A DNA stretch of 50,564 nucleotides from Macromonas bipunctata (GTDB lineage: Bacteria > Pseudomonadota > Gammaproteobacteria > Burkholderiales > Burkholderiaceae_C). This document shows, in pieces, positions 17,563 through 27,128 of this stretch. The position numbers were made by a program, and so were the translations under genes. Positions within the stretch are counted from its first letter, which is position 1, and every line of letters begins with the position of its first letter. The stretch covers positions 34,088 to 84,651 of the forward strand of contig NZ_NWBQ01000058.1 of assembly GCF_002837135.1 (NCBI RefSeq), read 5' to 3'. The notes beneath the pieces were generated by a model. The model saw only the letters and a list, made by a program, of their open reading frames with translations, had not been told where the DNA came from and did no database searches.

Positions 17563-18132
17563 ATGTTTTTCAATCTGCCCACCCTGTTGACCTGGGCCCG
17601 CATCGTGGCCATCCCGCTGATCGTGGGCGTGTTCTATTGGCCCTCCATCGACACGGCGACCCAGAACCTGCTGGCCACGGCGCTGTTCGTGCTGTTTGCC
17701 GCCACCGACTGGGCCGACGGCTACCTGGCGCGCAAGCTCAACCAGACCTCGGCTTTTGGCGCTTTCCTCGACCCGGTGGCCGACAAGTTCTTGGTCTGCG
17801 CCTGCGTGCTGGTGCTGGTACACCTGGACCGCGCCGATGTGTTCGTGGCGCTCATCATCATCGGGCGCGAGATCGCCATCTCGGCGCTGCGCGAGTGGAT
17901 GGCCATGATTGGCGCCACCAAGAGCGTGGCCGTCCACATGGTCGGCAAGCTCAAAACCACGGTGCAGATGGTGGCGATCCCGTTCCTGCTCTACGACGGC
18001 GTGCTGCTGGGCCTGCTCGATACCCGCGCCTGGGGCACGGTGCTGATCTGGCTGGCGGCGGTGCTTACCGTGTGGTCGATGGTGTACTACCTGCAAAAGG
18101 CGCTGCCCGAAATCCGCGCCCGCATGCGCTGA
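17563..18132 (+). CDS. pgsA: CDP-diacylglycerol--glycerol-3-phosphate 3-phosphatidyltransferase
   Basis: 189 residues from ATG 17563 (MFFNLPTLLTWARIVAIP). An integral membrane enzyme making phosphatidylglycerol phosphate from CDP-diacylglycerol and glycerol-3-phosphate, the committed step to PG and cardiolipin. The CDP-alcohol phosphotransferase motif D-x2-D-G-x2-A-R-x8-G-x3-D-x3-D is complete in DWADGYLARKLN and SAFGAFLDPVADK. Several hydrophobic helices follow. An in-frame upstream start (17530) would add an unlikely polar leader. Confidence 0.95.
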   Translation: MFFNLPTLLTWARIVAIPLIVGVFYWPSIDTATQNLLATALFVLFAATDWADGYLARKLNQTSAFGAFLDPVADKFLVCACVLVLVHLDRADVFVALIIIGREIAISALREWMAMIGATKSVAVHMVGKLKTTVQMVAIPFLLYDGVLLGLLDTRAWGTVLIWLAAVLTVWSMVYYLQKALPEIRARMR

Positions 18133-18210
18133 AACGTCCATTTTCTGGGCTACAATCACGGCTTCAATCAACAACTGCAGCAAGCAACTGTTGAATGTAT
18201 TTTGAAAGTG

Positions 18211-18286
18211 GGGTGCTTAGCTCAGTTGGTAGAGCGACGCCCTTACAAGGCGTAGGTCGGCGGTTCGACCCCGTCAGCACCCACCA
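18211..18286 (+). tRNA. tRNA-Val (anticodon TAC)
   Basis: A complete cloverleaf: acceptor GGGTGCT pairing with AGCACCC, D-arm around AGCTCAGTTGGTAGAG, anticodon stem ACGCC/GGCGT around the loop CTTACAA, and T-arm GGTTCGACC. The CCA end is encoded (18284-18286). A candidate -10 TACAAT lies at 18151-18156. Confidence 0.95.
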
Positions 18287-18304
18287 AAAAATACAAGCAA
18301 ATTC

Positions 18305-18336
18305 AAGGACTTCGGTGCAAACCAAGTCCTTTTTTG
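18305..18336 (+). terminator. rho-independent terminator after tRNA-Val
   Basis: AAGGACTT (18305-18312) pairs with AAGTCCTT (18324-18331) and a T-run follows. Confidence 0.85.
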
Positions 18337-18372
18337 TTGCCTTTTTCACGCCACATCTGAAAGCTTGGACGC

Positions 18373-20298
18373 ATGTTCGATTTCTTCCGCAACCACATCA
18401 AGATCTTCATGGGGTTGTTGATGCTGCTCATCATCCCGTCGTTCGTGCTGTTTGGCGTGGAGGGCTACACCGATTTCCGCAACAGCGCCGAGCCGGTGGC
18501 CGTGGTCGGGCGCGATAAGATCACGCAGGAGCAGCTTGACGCCGCGCACCGCGACGAAACCGAACGCCTGCTGGCCAGCAGGCCGCAGCTGGACCGCGCC
18601 ATGCTCAACAGCGACGTGGCCCGGCGCGCCACGCTGGAGCGCATGATGGACGAGCGTGTGCTGGCGCTGGCGGCGGATCAGATGCACTTCATTACCAGCG
18701 ACCAGCGTCTGGCGCGTGAGCTGGTGCAAGACCCCAACATTGCCGCGCTGCGCCAGCCCGACGGCACGCTGGACGTGCAGCGTTACCAGGAGCTGCTGCG
18801 CACGCAGGGCCTGACGCCCGAGACGTTCGAGCTGTCGGTGCGTGCCAACTTGGCGCGCCAGCAGGTGCTGCAGGGCATCAGTGCCTCGGCGTTTGTGCCG
18901 GCGTCGGTGGCGCAGGGCGCCCTGAATGCTTTCTTCGAGCAGCGCGAGATCCAGGTGGCGCGTTTTGCGCCGCAGGATTTCCGCAGCCGCGTGCAACTCA
19001 CCGACGCTGACGTGCAGCAGTACTACGACGCCAACCCGGCCCAGTTCCAGGCGCCGGAGCAGGTGGACATGGAATACGTGGTGCTGGATCTGGACGCCAT
19101 CGTACGCGGCATCCGTCTCAACGAGGCCGATGTGCGCGCCTATTACGAGCAGAACCAGGCCAGCCAGGCCAGCAAGGAAGAGCGCCGCGCGCGCCACATC
19201 CTGCTGACCGTGGCCGCCGATGCGCCCGCCGCCGACAAGGCCAAGGTCAGGCAGCAGGCCGACGCGCTGCTGGCCCAGCTGCGCCAGTCGCCCAACAAGT
19301 TTGCCGAGCTGGCCAAGCAGCATTCGCAGGATCCCGGCTCCGCCACCCAGGGCGGCGACCTGGGCTTTTTTGCCCGTGGTGCGATGGTCAAGCCGTTCGA
19401 GGATGCCGTGTTCGGCCTGAAGCAGGATCAGATCTCCGACGTGGTGGAGAGCGAGTTTGGCTTGCACATCATCCAGCTGACCGAGGTGCGCCAGCCCGCC
19501 GCGCAGCCGTTCGAGCAGGTGCGTGCCACGCTGGAGCAAGATCTCAAGCGTCAGCAGGCCCAGCGCCAGTACGCCGAAGCCGCAGAGACTTTCAGCAACC
19601 TGGTCTATGAGCAGGCCGACAGCCTCCAGCCCGTGGCCGACAAGCTGGGCCTGACTGTACACACCGCCACCGGCGTGCTGCGCAGTGGCCCGACCGCCGC
19701 CGATGCGCCCGCTGTGCTGCGCACGCCCAAGCTGCTGGAGGCGGTGTTTGCCGCTGACGCCCTGCGCGCCCCGTACCGCAACACCGAGGCGGTGGAAGCG
19801 GGCACCAACCAGCTGGTGGCGGCGCGTGTGTTGAAGCACAACCCCGCCCACACCCGCCCGCTGGCTGAGGTGGCTGCGCAAGTGCGTGAGCGTCTGTTGC
19901 AACAGCGCACCGCCGCCGAGGCCGTGGCCGAAGGCCAGGCCAAACTGGCCGCCTGGAAAGCCACCCCGGCACAAGCCAGCTTGGCCGCTCCGGTGCTGGT
20001 GTCGCGCAACGCCTTGCAAGGCCTGCCGATGCCGGTGGTGGCGGCCGCCCTGAGCGCCGACGTGTCCGCCACCAGCCCGGCCTGGGCGGGTGTGGACGCG
20101 GGCCCCGCCGGTTACTTTGTGCTGCAGGTGCGCCGCTCGGTGCCGCGCCCGGCCACCGTGGCCGCGCAGGCGCAGCAGGAAAACGCGCAACTGGCCCAGA
20201 TGTGGGCCCAGGTCGAGTCCCAGGCCTACCTGCAGGCCCTGCGCCAGCAGTTCAAAGCCGAGGTGGTGGCAAAAAAACCGGCACAAAATCAGCCCTGA
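18373..20298 (+). CDS. ppiD: SurA N-terminal/PpiC domain peptidyl-prolyl isomerase, PpiD type
   Basis: 641 residues. One N-terminal transmembrane anchor (IFMGLLMLLIIPSFVLFGV, about residues 13-31) is followed by a SurA-like chaperone domain (VGRDKITQEQLDAAHRDE). Then comes a parvulin domain at about 270-375 (ARHILLTVAADAP, QHSQDPGSATQGGDLGFFARG, FGLHIIQLTEVR) and a C-terminal chaperone segment. This matches PpiD, a periplasm-facing foldase that assists proteins leaving the Sec translocon. The parvulin domain looks complete. It lies between two tRNA genes and is not in an evident operon. Confidence 0.9.
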   Translation: MFDFFRNHIKIFMGLLMLLIIPSFVLFGVEGYTDFRNSAEPVAVVGRDKITQEQLDAAHRDETERLLASRPQLDRAMLNSDVARRATLERMMDERVLALAADQMHFITSDQRLARELVQDPNIAALRQPDGTLDVQRYQELLRTQGLTPETFELSVRANLARQQVLQGISASAFVPASVAQGALNAFFEQREIQVARFAPQDFRSRVQLTDADVQQYYDANPAQFQAPEQVDMEYVVLDLDAIVRGIRLNEADVRAYYEQNQASQASKEERRARHILLTVAADAPAADKAKVRQQADALLAQLRQSPNKFAELAKQHSQDPGSATQGGDLGFFARGAMVKPFEDAVFGLKQDQISDVVESEFGLHIIQLTEVRQPAAQPFEQVRATLEQDLKRQQAQRQYAEAAETFSNLVYEQADSLQPVADKLGLTVHTATGVLRSGPTAADAPAVLRTPKLLEAVFAADALRAPYRNTEAVEAGTNQLVAARVLKHNPAHTRPLAEVAAQVRERLLQQRTAAEAVAEGQAKLAAWKATPAQASLAAPVLVSRNALQGLPMPVVAAALSADVSATSPAWAGVDAGPAGYFVLQVRRSVPRPATVAAQAQQENAQLAQMWAQVESQAYLQALRQQFKAEVVAKKPAQNQP

Positions 20299-20342
20299 GG
20301 CCGAAATGGCCCGAAACGGGTCTATAATTCGAGACTTCAAAC

Positions 20343-20419
20343 GGTGGCTGTAGCTCAGTTGGTAGAGTCCAGGATTGTGATTCCTGTTGTCGTGGGTTCG
20401 AGTCCCATCAGCCACCCCA
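20343..20419 (+). tRNA. tRNA-His (anticodon GTG)
   Basis: The acceptor stem GTGGCT pairs with AGCCAC, and the extra 5' G at 20343 faces C73, the tRNA-His hallmark. The anticodon loop TTGTGAT is on the stem CAGGA/TCCTG, the T-arm is GGGTTCGAGTCC, and CCA is encoded at 20417-20419. A -10 box TATAAT lies at 20323-20328. Confidence 0.95.
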
Positions 20420-20429
20420 GACAAATACA

Positions 20430-20460
20430 AAAAAGCCCGGTCTCTGAGCCGGGCTTTTTT
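20430..20460 (+). terminator. rho-independent terminator after tRNA-His
   Basis: GCCCGG (20435-20440) and CCGGGC (20449-20454) form the stem, with an A-run before and a T-run after. It may work in both directions. Confidence 0.9.
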
Positions 20461-20482
20461 GTTGGTGAACCTTGCACGCACC

Positions 20483-21274
20483 ATGCTCAAAATCCTTTTG
20501 TCCAACGACGATGGTTACCAGGCCCCCGGCATCCGGGCGCTGTACGACGTATTGAGCCAAGTGGCCCAAGTGGATGTGGTGGCCCCGGAGCACAACAACA
20601 GCGCCAAGTCCAACGCGCTGACGCTGCATTCGCCGCTGTACGTCCATACTGCCGACAACGGTTTCCGCTACGTCAACGGCACCCCCGCCGATTGCGTCCA
20701 CATTGCGCTGACTGGCCTGCTGGACTACCGGCCCGACCTGGTGGTGTCGGGCATCAACAACGGCGCCAACATGGGCGACGACACCATTTACTCCGGCACC
20801 GTGGGTGCGGCGATGGAAGGCTACCTGTTTGGTATTCCGGCGCTGGCGTTTTCGCAGGTGGAGCGTGGCTGGACGCATCTGGACGGTGCCGCCACCAAGG
20901 CGTTGGAACTGGTACAGGCGTTGGCTCCAGCGGCGTTGGCATTGGCCGATGCGGTGCGTGCTGGCACCCCGGGCCACGCCCATCCGTGGTTGTTGAATGT
21001 GAATGTGCCCAACGTCCCGGTGGCCGATATCCGAGGCTTCAAGGTGGCCCGCTTGGGGCGGCGACACGCGGCAGAAAGCGTGATTGCCCAAACCAACCCG
21101 CGCGGTGAGACCATGTATTGGATTGGTGCCGCTGGCCCCGTCAAGGACGATGCAGAAGGCACCGACTTCCACGCCACGGCGCAAGGTTACGCCTCCATCA
21201 CGCCGCTGCAAATTGATTTGACCGACCACGCCACGCTGGCGTACTGGGCGCAGACCGCCGCCCGCTTGTCCTGA
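20483..21274 (+). CDS. surE: 5'/3'-nucleotidase SurE
   Basis: 263 residues from ATG 20483 ([17 protein letters not shown]). The metal-binding NDDG motif at residues 8-11 and the N-x4-D motif [21 protein letters not shown] are characteristic of the SurE phosphatase family. It dephosphorylates nucleoside monophosphates in stationary phase or stress. It begins the surE-serB-nlpD-rlmD run after the tRNA-His terminator, so it probably has its own promoter in 20420-20482, although none is clear by eye. Confidence 0.95.
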   Translation: MLKILLSNDDGYQAPGIRALYDVLSQVAQVDVVAPEHNNSAKSNALTLHSPLYVHTADNGFRYVNGTPADCVHIALTGLLDYRPDLVVSGINNGANMGDDTIYSGTVGAAMEGYLFGIPALAFSQVERGWTHLDGAATKALELVQALAPAALALADAVRAGTPGHAHPWLLNVNVPNVPVADIRGFKVARLGRRHAAESVIAQTNPRGETMYWIGAAGPVKDDAEGTDFHATAQGYASITPLQIDLTDHATLAYWAQTAARLS

Positions 21275-21308
21275 TTGCTTCACGCTCATTCACGCTTTTG
21301 ACCCCACC

Positions 21309-22034
21309 ATGACGATTGCCACCGAATTTGCCCCCGGACTGGTGCTGCGCGGCTTCAGCGCACCGCTGCGCCTGCAAGATTTCAAGCTGATCGCGTTTGA
21401 CATGGACTCCACCCTCATCAACATTGAGTGTGTGGACGAGATTGCCGATGCGGTGGGCCGCAAGGACGAAGTGGCCGCCATCACCGAAGCGGCCATGCGC
21501 GGCGAGATCACCGACTTCAAGGACAGCCTGCGCCGCCGCGTGGCCTTGCTCAAGGGCGTAACGCTGGCCGACATGGAGCGCGTGTACGCCGAACGTCTGC
21601 GCCTCAACCCGGGCGCGCAGGAGCTGGTGCAGGCCTGCCGCGCGGCTGGTCTGAAAGTGCTGCTGGTGTCGGGCGGCTTCACCTTTTTTGCCGATCGCGT
21701 GCGCCAGCGCTTGCAGATCGATTTCGCCCGCTCCAACCAGCTGGAGCTGCAGGATGGCGTGCTCACCGGTGGCCTGGTGCCGCAGTGCTGGGGCGACATT
21801 TGCGACGGTGCCGAGAAGCGCCGCACCGTGCTGGAGGTTGCGTCGTTGTTGGGCATCACGCCGGGGCAGTGCATTGCCGTGGGCGACGGTGCCAACGATT
21901 TGCCGATGATGGCCGCCTGTGCCGAGGCCGGCGGCCTGTCGGTGGCCTACCACGCCAAGCCCAAGGTGCGCGAGCAGGCACTGGTGGCGATCCAGGACGG
22001 TGGGCTGGATCGTCTGCTGGACGTGTTGCGCTGA
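21309..22034 (+). CDS. serB: phosphoserine phosphatase SerB
   Basis: 241 residues, a single-domain HAD phosphatase that makes L-serine from phosphoserine. Motif I is FDMDSTLINIECVDEIAD with both aspartates, motif II LLVSGGFTFFADR, and motif III/IV AVGDGANDLPMMAAC. No N-terminal ACT domain is present, unlike the enterobacterial form. It sits between surE and nlpD, a place often held by pcm in other proteobacteria. Confidence 0.94.
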   Translation: MTIATEFAPGLVLRGFSAPLRLQDFKLIAFDMDSTLINIECVDEIADAVGRKDEVAAITEAAMRGEITDFKDSLRRRVALLKGVTLADMERVYAERLRLNPGAQELVQACRAAGLKVLLVSGGFTFFADRVRQRLQIDFARSNQLELQDGVLTGGLVPQCWGDICDGAEKRRTVLEVASLLGITPGQCIAVGDGANDLPMMAACAEAGGLSVAYHAKPKVREQALVAIQDGGLDRLLDVLR

Positions 22035-22129
22035 TGCCGGCGGCGGTTTTGGCGCGTGGCTTCTAAAATCGGATGGTGTCTGGCCAAGTCGGGCCGGGTG
22101 TTTGGGTTCATCAACAAGGAAGGTTTGGC

Positions 22130-23119
22130 ATGAAACACACCGCTGTGCGCGCGTCTGTCATGGCGTGGATTCCCGCCCTGCAAGCTCCGGTGTCGTCGCA
22201 CCGCACCGCTGGCGCACTGGCGCTGGCGGCGCTGTTGCTGGCGGCCTGTGCGGGTCAGCCCGGGGTGCCGCTGCAGCGTGCGCCGGTGGAGGAGCGCACC
22301 GTGGCCAAGGGCGCCACGGCGGGCCGGGTGGCGCCGCAGCTGCTGCCGGGCTACGAGAACGCGGGCAAGCCGGGCTACTACACCGTGCAGCCGGGCGATA
22401 CGCTGACGCGCATTGCGCTCAACGCGGGCCAGAACTGGCGCGACGTGCAGGCTTGGAACAAGTTGGCCAACCCCGATCTGGTCGAGGTGGGGCAGGTGTT
22501 GCGCGTGGTGCCGCCCGTCGGTACGGTGCCCAGTGCAATGCCGGTGGCATCGGCCCCGGTGGTGGCGCCGGTGCCTGCCGCCGTGCCAGAACCTGCTGCC
22601 ACGGGAGTGGTCACGCGCCCGATCAGCGGCGGCTCGACCGCGCAGCCGCAGGCCCTGCCAGCACCGGTGGCGGTGGCGCCATTGCCAGCGCCTAGGGTGG
22701 CCGCTGCGGCCCCGGCGCCCGTCCAGGCCAGCGTGCCTGCGGTGCCCGCAGGTGACCAGGTGGCCTTTATGTGGCCGGTGAACGGCGCGCTGCTGTCCGG
22801 CTTTGACGAGACCCGCAACAAGGGCATTGCGCTGGCGGGCAAGCCGGGCGACCCGGTGCTGGCCGCCGCCGATGGCCGCGTGGTGTACGCCGGTGCGCTG
22901 CGCGCCTACGGCAACCTCGTCATCCTCAAGCACAACAACACCTTTTTGACCGCCTACGCGCACAACCAGACCTTGCTGGTGAAAGAAGACCAGACCGTGC
23001 GCAAGGGCCAGAAAATTGCCGAAATGGGCAGCAGCGACGCCGACCGCGTCAAGTTGCACTTTGAGGTGCGCCGCCAAGGCAAACCCGTCGATCCCCTGAA
23101 ATACCTGCCCGCCCGCTGA
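22130..23119 (+). CDS. nlpD: LysM/M23-domain lipoprotein NlpD
   Basis: 329 residues from ATG 22130. A hydrophobic signal ends in a lipobox (LLLAACAGQ, acyl-Cys near residue 36), although the leader before it is unusually long. A LysM domain follows ([21 protein letters not shown]), then a Pro/Ala/Val linker and a C-terminal LytM/M23 domain ([38 protein letters not shown]). The zinc-binding H-x3-D pair is replaced around GFDETRNKG, so the domain is a non-catalytic activator, as in NlpD. The role is activation of the amidase AmiC during septum splitting. The stop overlaps the rlmD start. Confidence 0.9.
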   Translation: MKHTAVRASVMAWIPALQAPVSSHRTAGALALAALLLAACAGQPGVPLQRAPVEERTVAKGATAGRVAPQLLPGYENAGKPGYYTVQPGDTLTRIALNAGQNWRDVQAWNKLANPDLVEVGQVLRVVPPVGTVPSAMPVASAPVVAPVPAAVPEPAATGVVTRPISGGSTAQPQALPAPVAVAPLPAPRVAAAAPAPVQASVPAVPAGDQVAFMWPVNGALLSGFDETRNKGIALAGKPGDPVLAAADGRVVYAGALRAYGNLVILKHNNTFLTAYAHNQTLLVKEDQTVRKGQKIAEMGSSDADRVKLHFEVRRQGKPVDPLKYLPAR

Positions 23120-24606
23120 TGACCACCGAGACTTTTGACACCGAAACCGCGGCCTTGCCCGTTGCCCCCGCCGCTGCTGCCGCCGACGCGCCCGTGCTGC
23201 CCGAAGGCTGGCTCGAAATCCAGTCCATGGATTTGGACGCGCAGGGCGTGGCCCGCAAGCCCGATGGCAAGGTGGTGTTCATCGACGGCGCGCTGCCGAC
23301 CGAGTACGTCAGCGCCCAGACGCACCGCAAGAAAAACCAGTGGGAACAGGCCACGCTGACCGAGATCCACCGCGAGTCGGCGCAGCGCGTTGCGCCCGGT
23401 TGCCCGCACTTTGGCCTGCATGCCGGCGCCTGCGGTGGCTGCAAGATGCAACACCTGGAGCCTGCGGCGCAGGTGGCGGTCAAGCAGCGCGTGCTGGAGG
23501 ACAACCTGTGGCACCTGGGCAAGGTCAAGCCCCAGAACCTGCTGCGCCCGATTGCCGGGCCCGCCTGGGGCTACCGCTACCGGGGCCGTCTGTCGGTGCG
23601 CTACGTGGTCAAGAAGGGTGAGGTGCTGGTGGGTTTCCACGAGCGCAAGAGCCGCTACGTGGCCGACATGAAAGTGTGCCCGGTGCTGCCACCGCACGTC
23701 AGCGCGATGCTGGTGCCGCTGCGCGAGCTGATCGCCAGCCTGGACGGGCGCGACACCTGCCCGCAGATCGAGCTGGCCTGTGGCGACGAAGTCACCGCGC
23801 TGGTGCTGCGCCACCTGCAACCGCTGAGCGCGGGCGACCAGGCCAAACTGCTGGCCTTTGCCGCCACGCACAGCGCGCACAACGTGCAGTGGTGGCTGCA
23901 GCCCAAGGGGCCGGACACGGTACACCTGCTCAACGCCGAGCTGAACCAGCCCGAGCTGGCCTACGCCTTGCCCGAATTTGGCATACGCATGCCGTTCAAG
24001 CCGACCGACTTCACGCAGGTCAACCCGCACATCAACCGGGTGCTGGTGGCGCGGGCGTTGCGCTTGCTGGAGGTGCAAAAATCCGAGCGCGTGATCGACT
24101 GGTTCTGCGGCCTGGGCAACTTTACCTTGCCGCTGGCCACGCAAGCAGCCGAGGTGTTGGGCATCGAAGGCAGCGAGGCGCTGGTGGCGCGTTCGCGCGA
24201 GAACCTGGAGCGCAACCGCGCCCAGCGCCCCAGTGGCCTGGCCCCGACGCGCTTTGTGGCGCGCAACCTGTTCGAGATGACGCCCGAGATGCTGGTGGCC
24301 GATGGTGTGGCCGACAAGTGGCTGGTCGATCCGCCGCGCGAAGGTGCGTTTGCGCTGGCCAAGGCACTGGCCGACATCCACCAGCGCCAGTTGCAGGGCG
24401 AGGCCGCCCCCACCACCGCCGACGGCCAGCCGTGGCAACCGCCGCGCCGCATTGTCTACGTGAGTTGCAACCCGGCCACGCTGGCGCGCGACGCTGGCCT
24501 GCTGGTGCATCAGGCGGGCTACCGCTGCACGGCGGCGGGCGCGGTCAACATGTTCCCGCACACGGCGCACGTGGAAAGTATCGCGGTGTTCGAGCACGCG
24601 GGCTGA
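23119..24606 (+). CDS. rlmD: 23S rRNA (uracil(1939)-C(5))-methyltransferase RlmD
   Basis: 495 residues from ATG 23119 (TGATG overlap with nlpD). An N-terminal TRAM-like domain is followed by the [4Fe-4S] cysteines [15 protein letters not shown], the SAM-binding motif [16 protein letters not shown] near residue 323, and the catalytic motifs VDPPREGA and [12 protein letters not shown]. It makes m5U at position 1939 of 23S rRNA. Between DPPREG and the catalytic Cys there is an extra ~25-residue loop rich in Thr/Pro, presumably lineage-specific. Confidence 0.92.
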   Translation: MTTETFDTETAALPVAPAAAAADAPVLPEGWLEIQSMDLDAQGVARKPDGKVVFIDGALPTEYVSAQTHRKKNQWEQATLTEIHRESAQRVAPGCPHFGLHAGACGGCKMQHLEPAAQVAVKQRVLEDNLWHLGKVKPQNLLRPIAGPAWGYRYRGRLSVRYVVKKGEVLVGFHERKSRYVADMKVCPVLPPHVSAMLVPLRELIASLDGRDTCPQIELACGDEVTALVLRHLQPLSAGDQAKLLAFAATHSAHNVQWWLQPKGPDTVHLLNAELNQPELAYALPEFGIRMPFKPTDFTQVNPHINRVLVARALRLLEVQKSERVIDWFCGLGNFTLPLATQAAEVLGIEGSEALVARSRENLERNRAQRPSGLAPTRFVARNLFEMTPEMLVADGVADKWLVDPPREGAFALAKALADIHQRQLQGEAAPTTADGQPWQPPRRIVYVSCNPATLARDAGLLVHQAGYRCTAAGAVNMFPHTAHVESIAVFEHAG

Positions 24607-24636
24607 AACCCGCACCGTCCCCTTGAACCCGGAACC

Positions 24637-24671
24637 GGCGCCTGGCTGTTACAGCAGGCGCCTGTTTTTTT
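24637..24671 (+). terminator. rho-independent terminator after rlmD
   Basis: GGCGCCTG (24637-24644) pairs with CAGGCGCC (24655-24662), followed by a T-run. The stop codon of the convergent lipoprotein gene overlaps the T-run. Confidence 0.9.
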
Positions 24672-25104
24672 ATGGGGCTGCAGCGCCGGTGGCGGCCTTT
24701 GCGGGTTTCTCGGGCTTGGCGGCCTTACCGTCCTTGCCTTCGGGATTGGTTTCGATGATGGAAGGAGCTTCTACCACCGGCTGCGGTGCGGGGGGCACTG
24801 GCGCCGAGGGCATGCCCTCGATCTCGTTTTCGCGCATGTAGGTGTCCATCTCGCGCCAGCCTTCGAACACCTGCGCCTTGGACGACTTGGGGTTGTCGCG
24901 GTAACAGTCCTCGATGCTGCGCAGGGCGTGTCGGCACGCGCCGCCGATGGCCTTGCTCTCGGCCTCGGCCTCGGCCATTTTTTGCCCGGGTGTGACGACG
25001 CCCAGGGTGCCCAGCATGTCGCAACCCGACAGCAGCGCCGTGGCGGTCAGCAGCGCCGTGCCGCCCGCGCGGCGCCATGAAAAGTGGGGGTGAAAAACTT
25101 GCAT
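24670..25104 (-). CDS. hypothetical lipoprotein
   Basis: 144 residues from ATG 25104 (MQVFHPHFSWRRAGG). A signal sequence ends in the lipobox LLSGC, so it is probably membrane-anchored. The mature part has two cysteines (GACRHALRSIEDCYRDN) and a region predicted to be helical. The C-terminal tail is rich in Pro, Lys and Ala (PEGKDGKAAKPEKPAKAA). I do not recognise the family. It lies 100 bases downstream of exbD on the same strand and might be read with the iron-uptake operon, but its start could also be served by a separate promoter. Confidence 0.65.
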   Translation of the reverse strand: MQVFHPHFSWRRAGGTALLTATALLSGCDMLGTLGVVTPGQKMAEAEAESKAIGGACRHALRSIEDCYRDNPKSSKAQVFEGWREMDTYMRENEIEGMPSAPVPPAPQPVVEAPSIIETNPEGKDGKAAKPEKPAKAATGAAAP

Positions 25105-25203
25105 GAGGCTATATCGGCCAGCCCGGGCGGTGGCTTGAACGCTTTTGGCGCCGCGGCGCCGCATCCCGGGTACTGCGGGCAGTACCTGGCTGGGCACGGT
25201 TGG

Positions 25204-25611
25204 TCAGGGCTCGGTGATGAAGCCCAGTTTCTGGATGCCCGCGCGTTGTGCCGTGGCCATGGCCTGTGCCACCCGTTCGTAGCGCACCGCCTTGTCGCCC
25301 CGGATGTGCAGTTCGGGCTGCGGTTGTTGCTGCGCGGCGGCGGTCAGGCGGGTCTGCAGTTCGGCGTCGCTGACCGGGGTCTGGTTCCAGTGGTACTGGC
25401 CCTGGGCATCGACGCTGAGCTGGACGGTGGCGGGCTTGGGCTGCACCTTCTGGGTGCTGGCTTGCGGCAAGTCCACCTTGACCGCGTGCTGGATCACGGG
25501 CACGGTGATGATGAACACGATCAGCAGCACCAGCATCACGTCGATCAGCGGCACCATGTTGATTTCGCTGAGGACGTCGTCGTGGTCGTCTTGGGAGCTG
25601 GAAAACGCCAT
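25204..25611 (-). CDS. exbD: biopolymer transport protein ExbD
   Basis: 135 residues from ATG 25611. A single N-terminal transmembrane helix (NMVPLIDVMLVLLIVFIITV) carries the protonatable Asp (D24) needed for proton-motive-force use. A small periplasmic domain follows (LHIRGDKAVRYERVAQAM). It works with ExbB to energise TonB. It lies 16 bases after exbB on the same strand. Confidence 0.93.
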   Translation of the reverse strand: MAFSSSQDDHDDVLSEINMVPLIDVMLVLLIVFIITVPVIQHAVKVDLPQASTQKVQPKPATVQLSVDAQGQYHWNQTPVSDAELQTRLTAAAQQQPQPELHIRGDKAVRYERVAQAMATAQRAGIQKLGFITEP

Positions 25612-25627
25612 ACCGTGGGTCTCCTGG

Positions 25628-26350
25628 TCAAGCCTTGGGCGCGCCACTGACGCGCGCACCGGTCACGAAGTAGGCGTGCAGGTCGTGCGCAAAGCGGTTG
25701 AGCCGGTGCAGCACGCCCTTGTTGCCGCGCACCAGCGCGTTGTAGCCCAGCACGGCCGGAATGGCCACCACCAGGCCAAAGGCGGTCATGATGAGGGCCT
25801 CGCCAATCGGGCCTGCCACCTGGTCGATGCTGGCCTGGCCCGAGGCACCTATGCCCAGCAGCGCGTGGTAGATGCCCCAGACGGTGCCAAACAGCCCCAC
25901 GAACGGCGCCGTGGAGCCCACCGAGGCCAGCACCGCCAGCCCCGATTGCAGCCGCGTGGTGAAGTCGTCGATGGAGTTGCGCAGCGCACGCGTAACCCAT
26001 TCGCTGGTGTCGAGCGTGTCGTGCAGCTGGCGTTGATCCTGGCGCTGGCCTTGGCTGTGGTGCTGTTGCAGGTGGCTGGTGGCCTCATGGCCTTCCAGTG
26101 CCAGCAGGTGGAAGGGGTTGTCGCCCGCACCGCCCAGGCGGCTGAGGCCTTCGGCAAAGTCGGTGCTGTGCCAGAAGGCATCGCACGCGCGGGCCTGGGC
26201 CTGGTGGCGCCGCAGGTTGAGCGCCTTGACGAGGATGATGATCCACGACACGACGGACATGCCCAGCAGGATGAGGGCGACCGAGCGGGTGATCCAGTCG
26301 CCTTGCGCCCAGACGTGGGCCAGGCCAAACGGTGTTTCAGGGGTGTTCAC
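25628..26350 (-). CDS. exbB: biopolymer transport protein ExbB (MotA/TolQ/ExbB proton channel)
   Basis: 240 residues from ATG 26350. Three transmembrane segments: VALILLGMSVVSWIIILVKAL near residues 24-44, the first part of SVGSTAPFVGLFGTVWGIYH near 145-165, and EALIMTAFGLVVAIPAVLGYN near 190-210. These conserved segments form the pentameric channel around the ExbD helix. It powers the TonB-dependent receptor encoded upstream in the same operon. The spacing to tonB (6 bases) and exbD (16 bases) is tight. Confidence 0.94.
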   Translation of the reverse strand: MNTPETPFGLAHVWAQGDWITRSVALILLGMSVVSWIIILVKALNLRRHQAQARACDAFWHSTDFAEGLSRLGGAGDNPFHLLALEGHEATSHLQQHHSQGQRQDQRQLHDTLDTSEWVTRALRNSIDDFTTRLQSGLAVLASVGSTAPFVGLFGTVWGIYHALLGIGASGQASIDQVAGPIGEALIMTAFGLVVAIPAVLGYNALVRGNKGVLHRLNRFAHDLHAYFVTGARVSGAPKA

Positions 26351-26356
26351 GGCAAT

Positions 26357-27115
26357 TTACTCCAAGACAAAATTCAGGGGGATGTTGAACCACATGGCTT
26401 CGGGCACGCCCGCGCGTTGGCCGGGGATGTAGCGCCAGTTCAGCACGGTTTGCAGGGCGGTCTGGTCCAGGCGGTCGTAGCCGCTGGAGGTCTTGATCTC
26501 GGCTTGGGTGGCGCGGCCGTTGGTGTCGATCCAGACCCGCACCACGACCTTGCCTTCCTCGCCCAGGCGTTTGCTCAGGGCCGGGTAGGGCGGTTTGGGG
26601 TTGTTGAGGTAGCTGGCGCTGGCGTTGGGCAGTTCGACCTTGGCGGGCGCCGGTGCCGGTGCGGTGCTGGCAGGCGTGGCCTGGGGTATGCCTGCCGCGC
26701 TGGCCGGTGTGGCGGGACTGGGCTGGGCCAGTGTGGCCGTGGGGGCGTTGGGGCTGGGTTCGGCCTGCGTGGCGGCGGGCAGGGCCGCCGGGGCCGGTGT
26801 GGTGGCCGGGCGTGCTACCGGTTGTGGCTGGGTGGGCGCAGGTTGGGGCGGCGTGGGGGCTGGCGCGGCCTTCCTGGGTTGGGCTACGGGTGGAGCGGCG
26901 GGTGGTGTTGGTGCGGGCGCGGGTACGGGTGCCACCTCGCTGATGAGGCTGGCGGCAATGAGGATGTCGGGCTCAGGCTCGGGCGGTCGGGCTTGCCAGC
27001 CCGCTTGCAGGCCCCAGAGCGCACCGGCGTGCGCCGCCAGCACGGCACAGCCTGTCCATAGGTGCCGTGCGGGCCAGCGCGGTGCGTGCCCGGGGCGGGA
27101 AAGGGGAATCGCCAT
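26357..27115 (-). CDS. tonB: energy transducer TonB
   Basis: 252 residues from ATG 27115. One N-terminal transmembrane anchor (LWTGCAVLAAHAGALWGLQAG) is followed by a long Pro/Ala-rich spacer (about residues 60-165, with APAPTPPAAPP- and PTPPQPAPTQP-type runs) that crosses the periplasm. The C-terminal TonB domain is NPKPPYPALSKRLGEEGKV, then VWIDTNGRATQAEIKTSSG. It couples ExbBD energy to the outer-membrane receptor. Alternative start codons nearby cannot be excluded because no strong Shine-Dalgarno is seen. Confidence 0.93.
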   Translation of the reverse strand: MAIPLSRPGHAPRWPARHLWTGCAVLAAHAGALWGLQAGWQARPPEPEPDILIAASLISEVAPVPAPAPTPPAAPPVAQPRKAAPAPTPPQPAPTQPQPVARPATTPAPAALPAATQAEPSPNAPTATLAQPSPATPASAAGIPQATPASTAPAPAPAKVELPNASASYLNNPKPPYPALSKRLGEEGKVVVRVWIDTNGRATQAEIKTSSGYDRLDQTALQTVLNWRYIPGQRAGVPEAMWFNIPLNFVLE

Positions 27116-27128
27116 AGAACGGTGGGTG

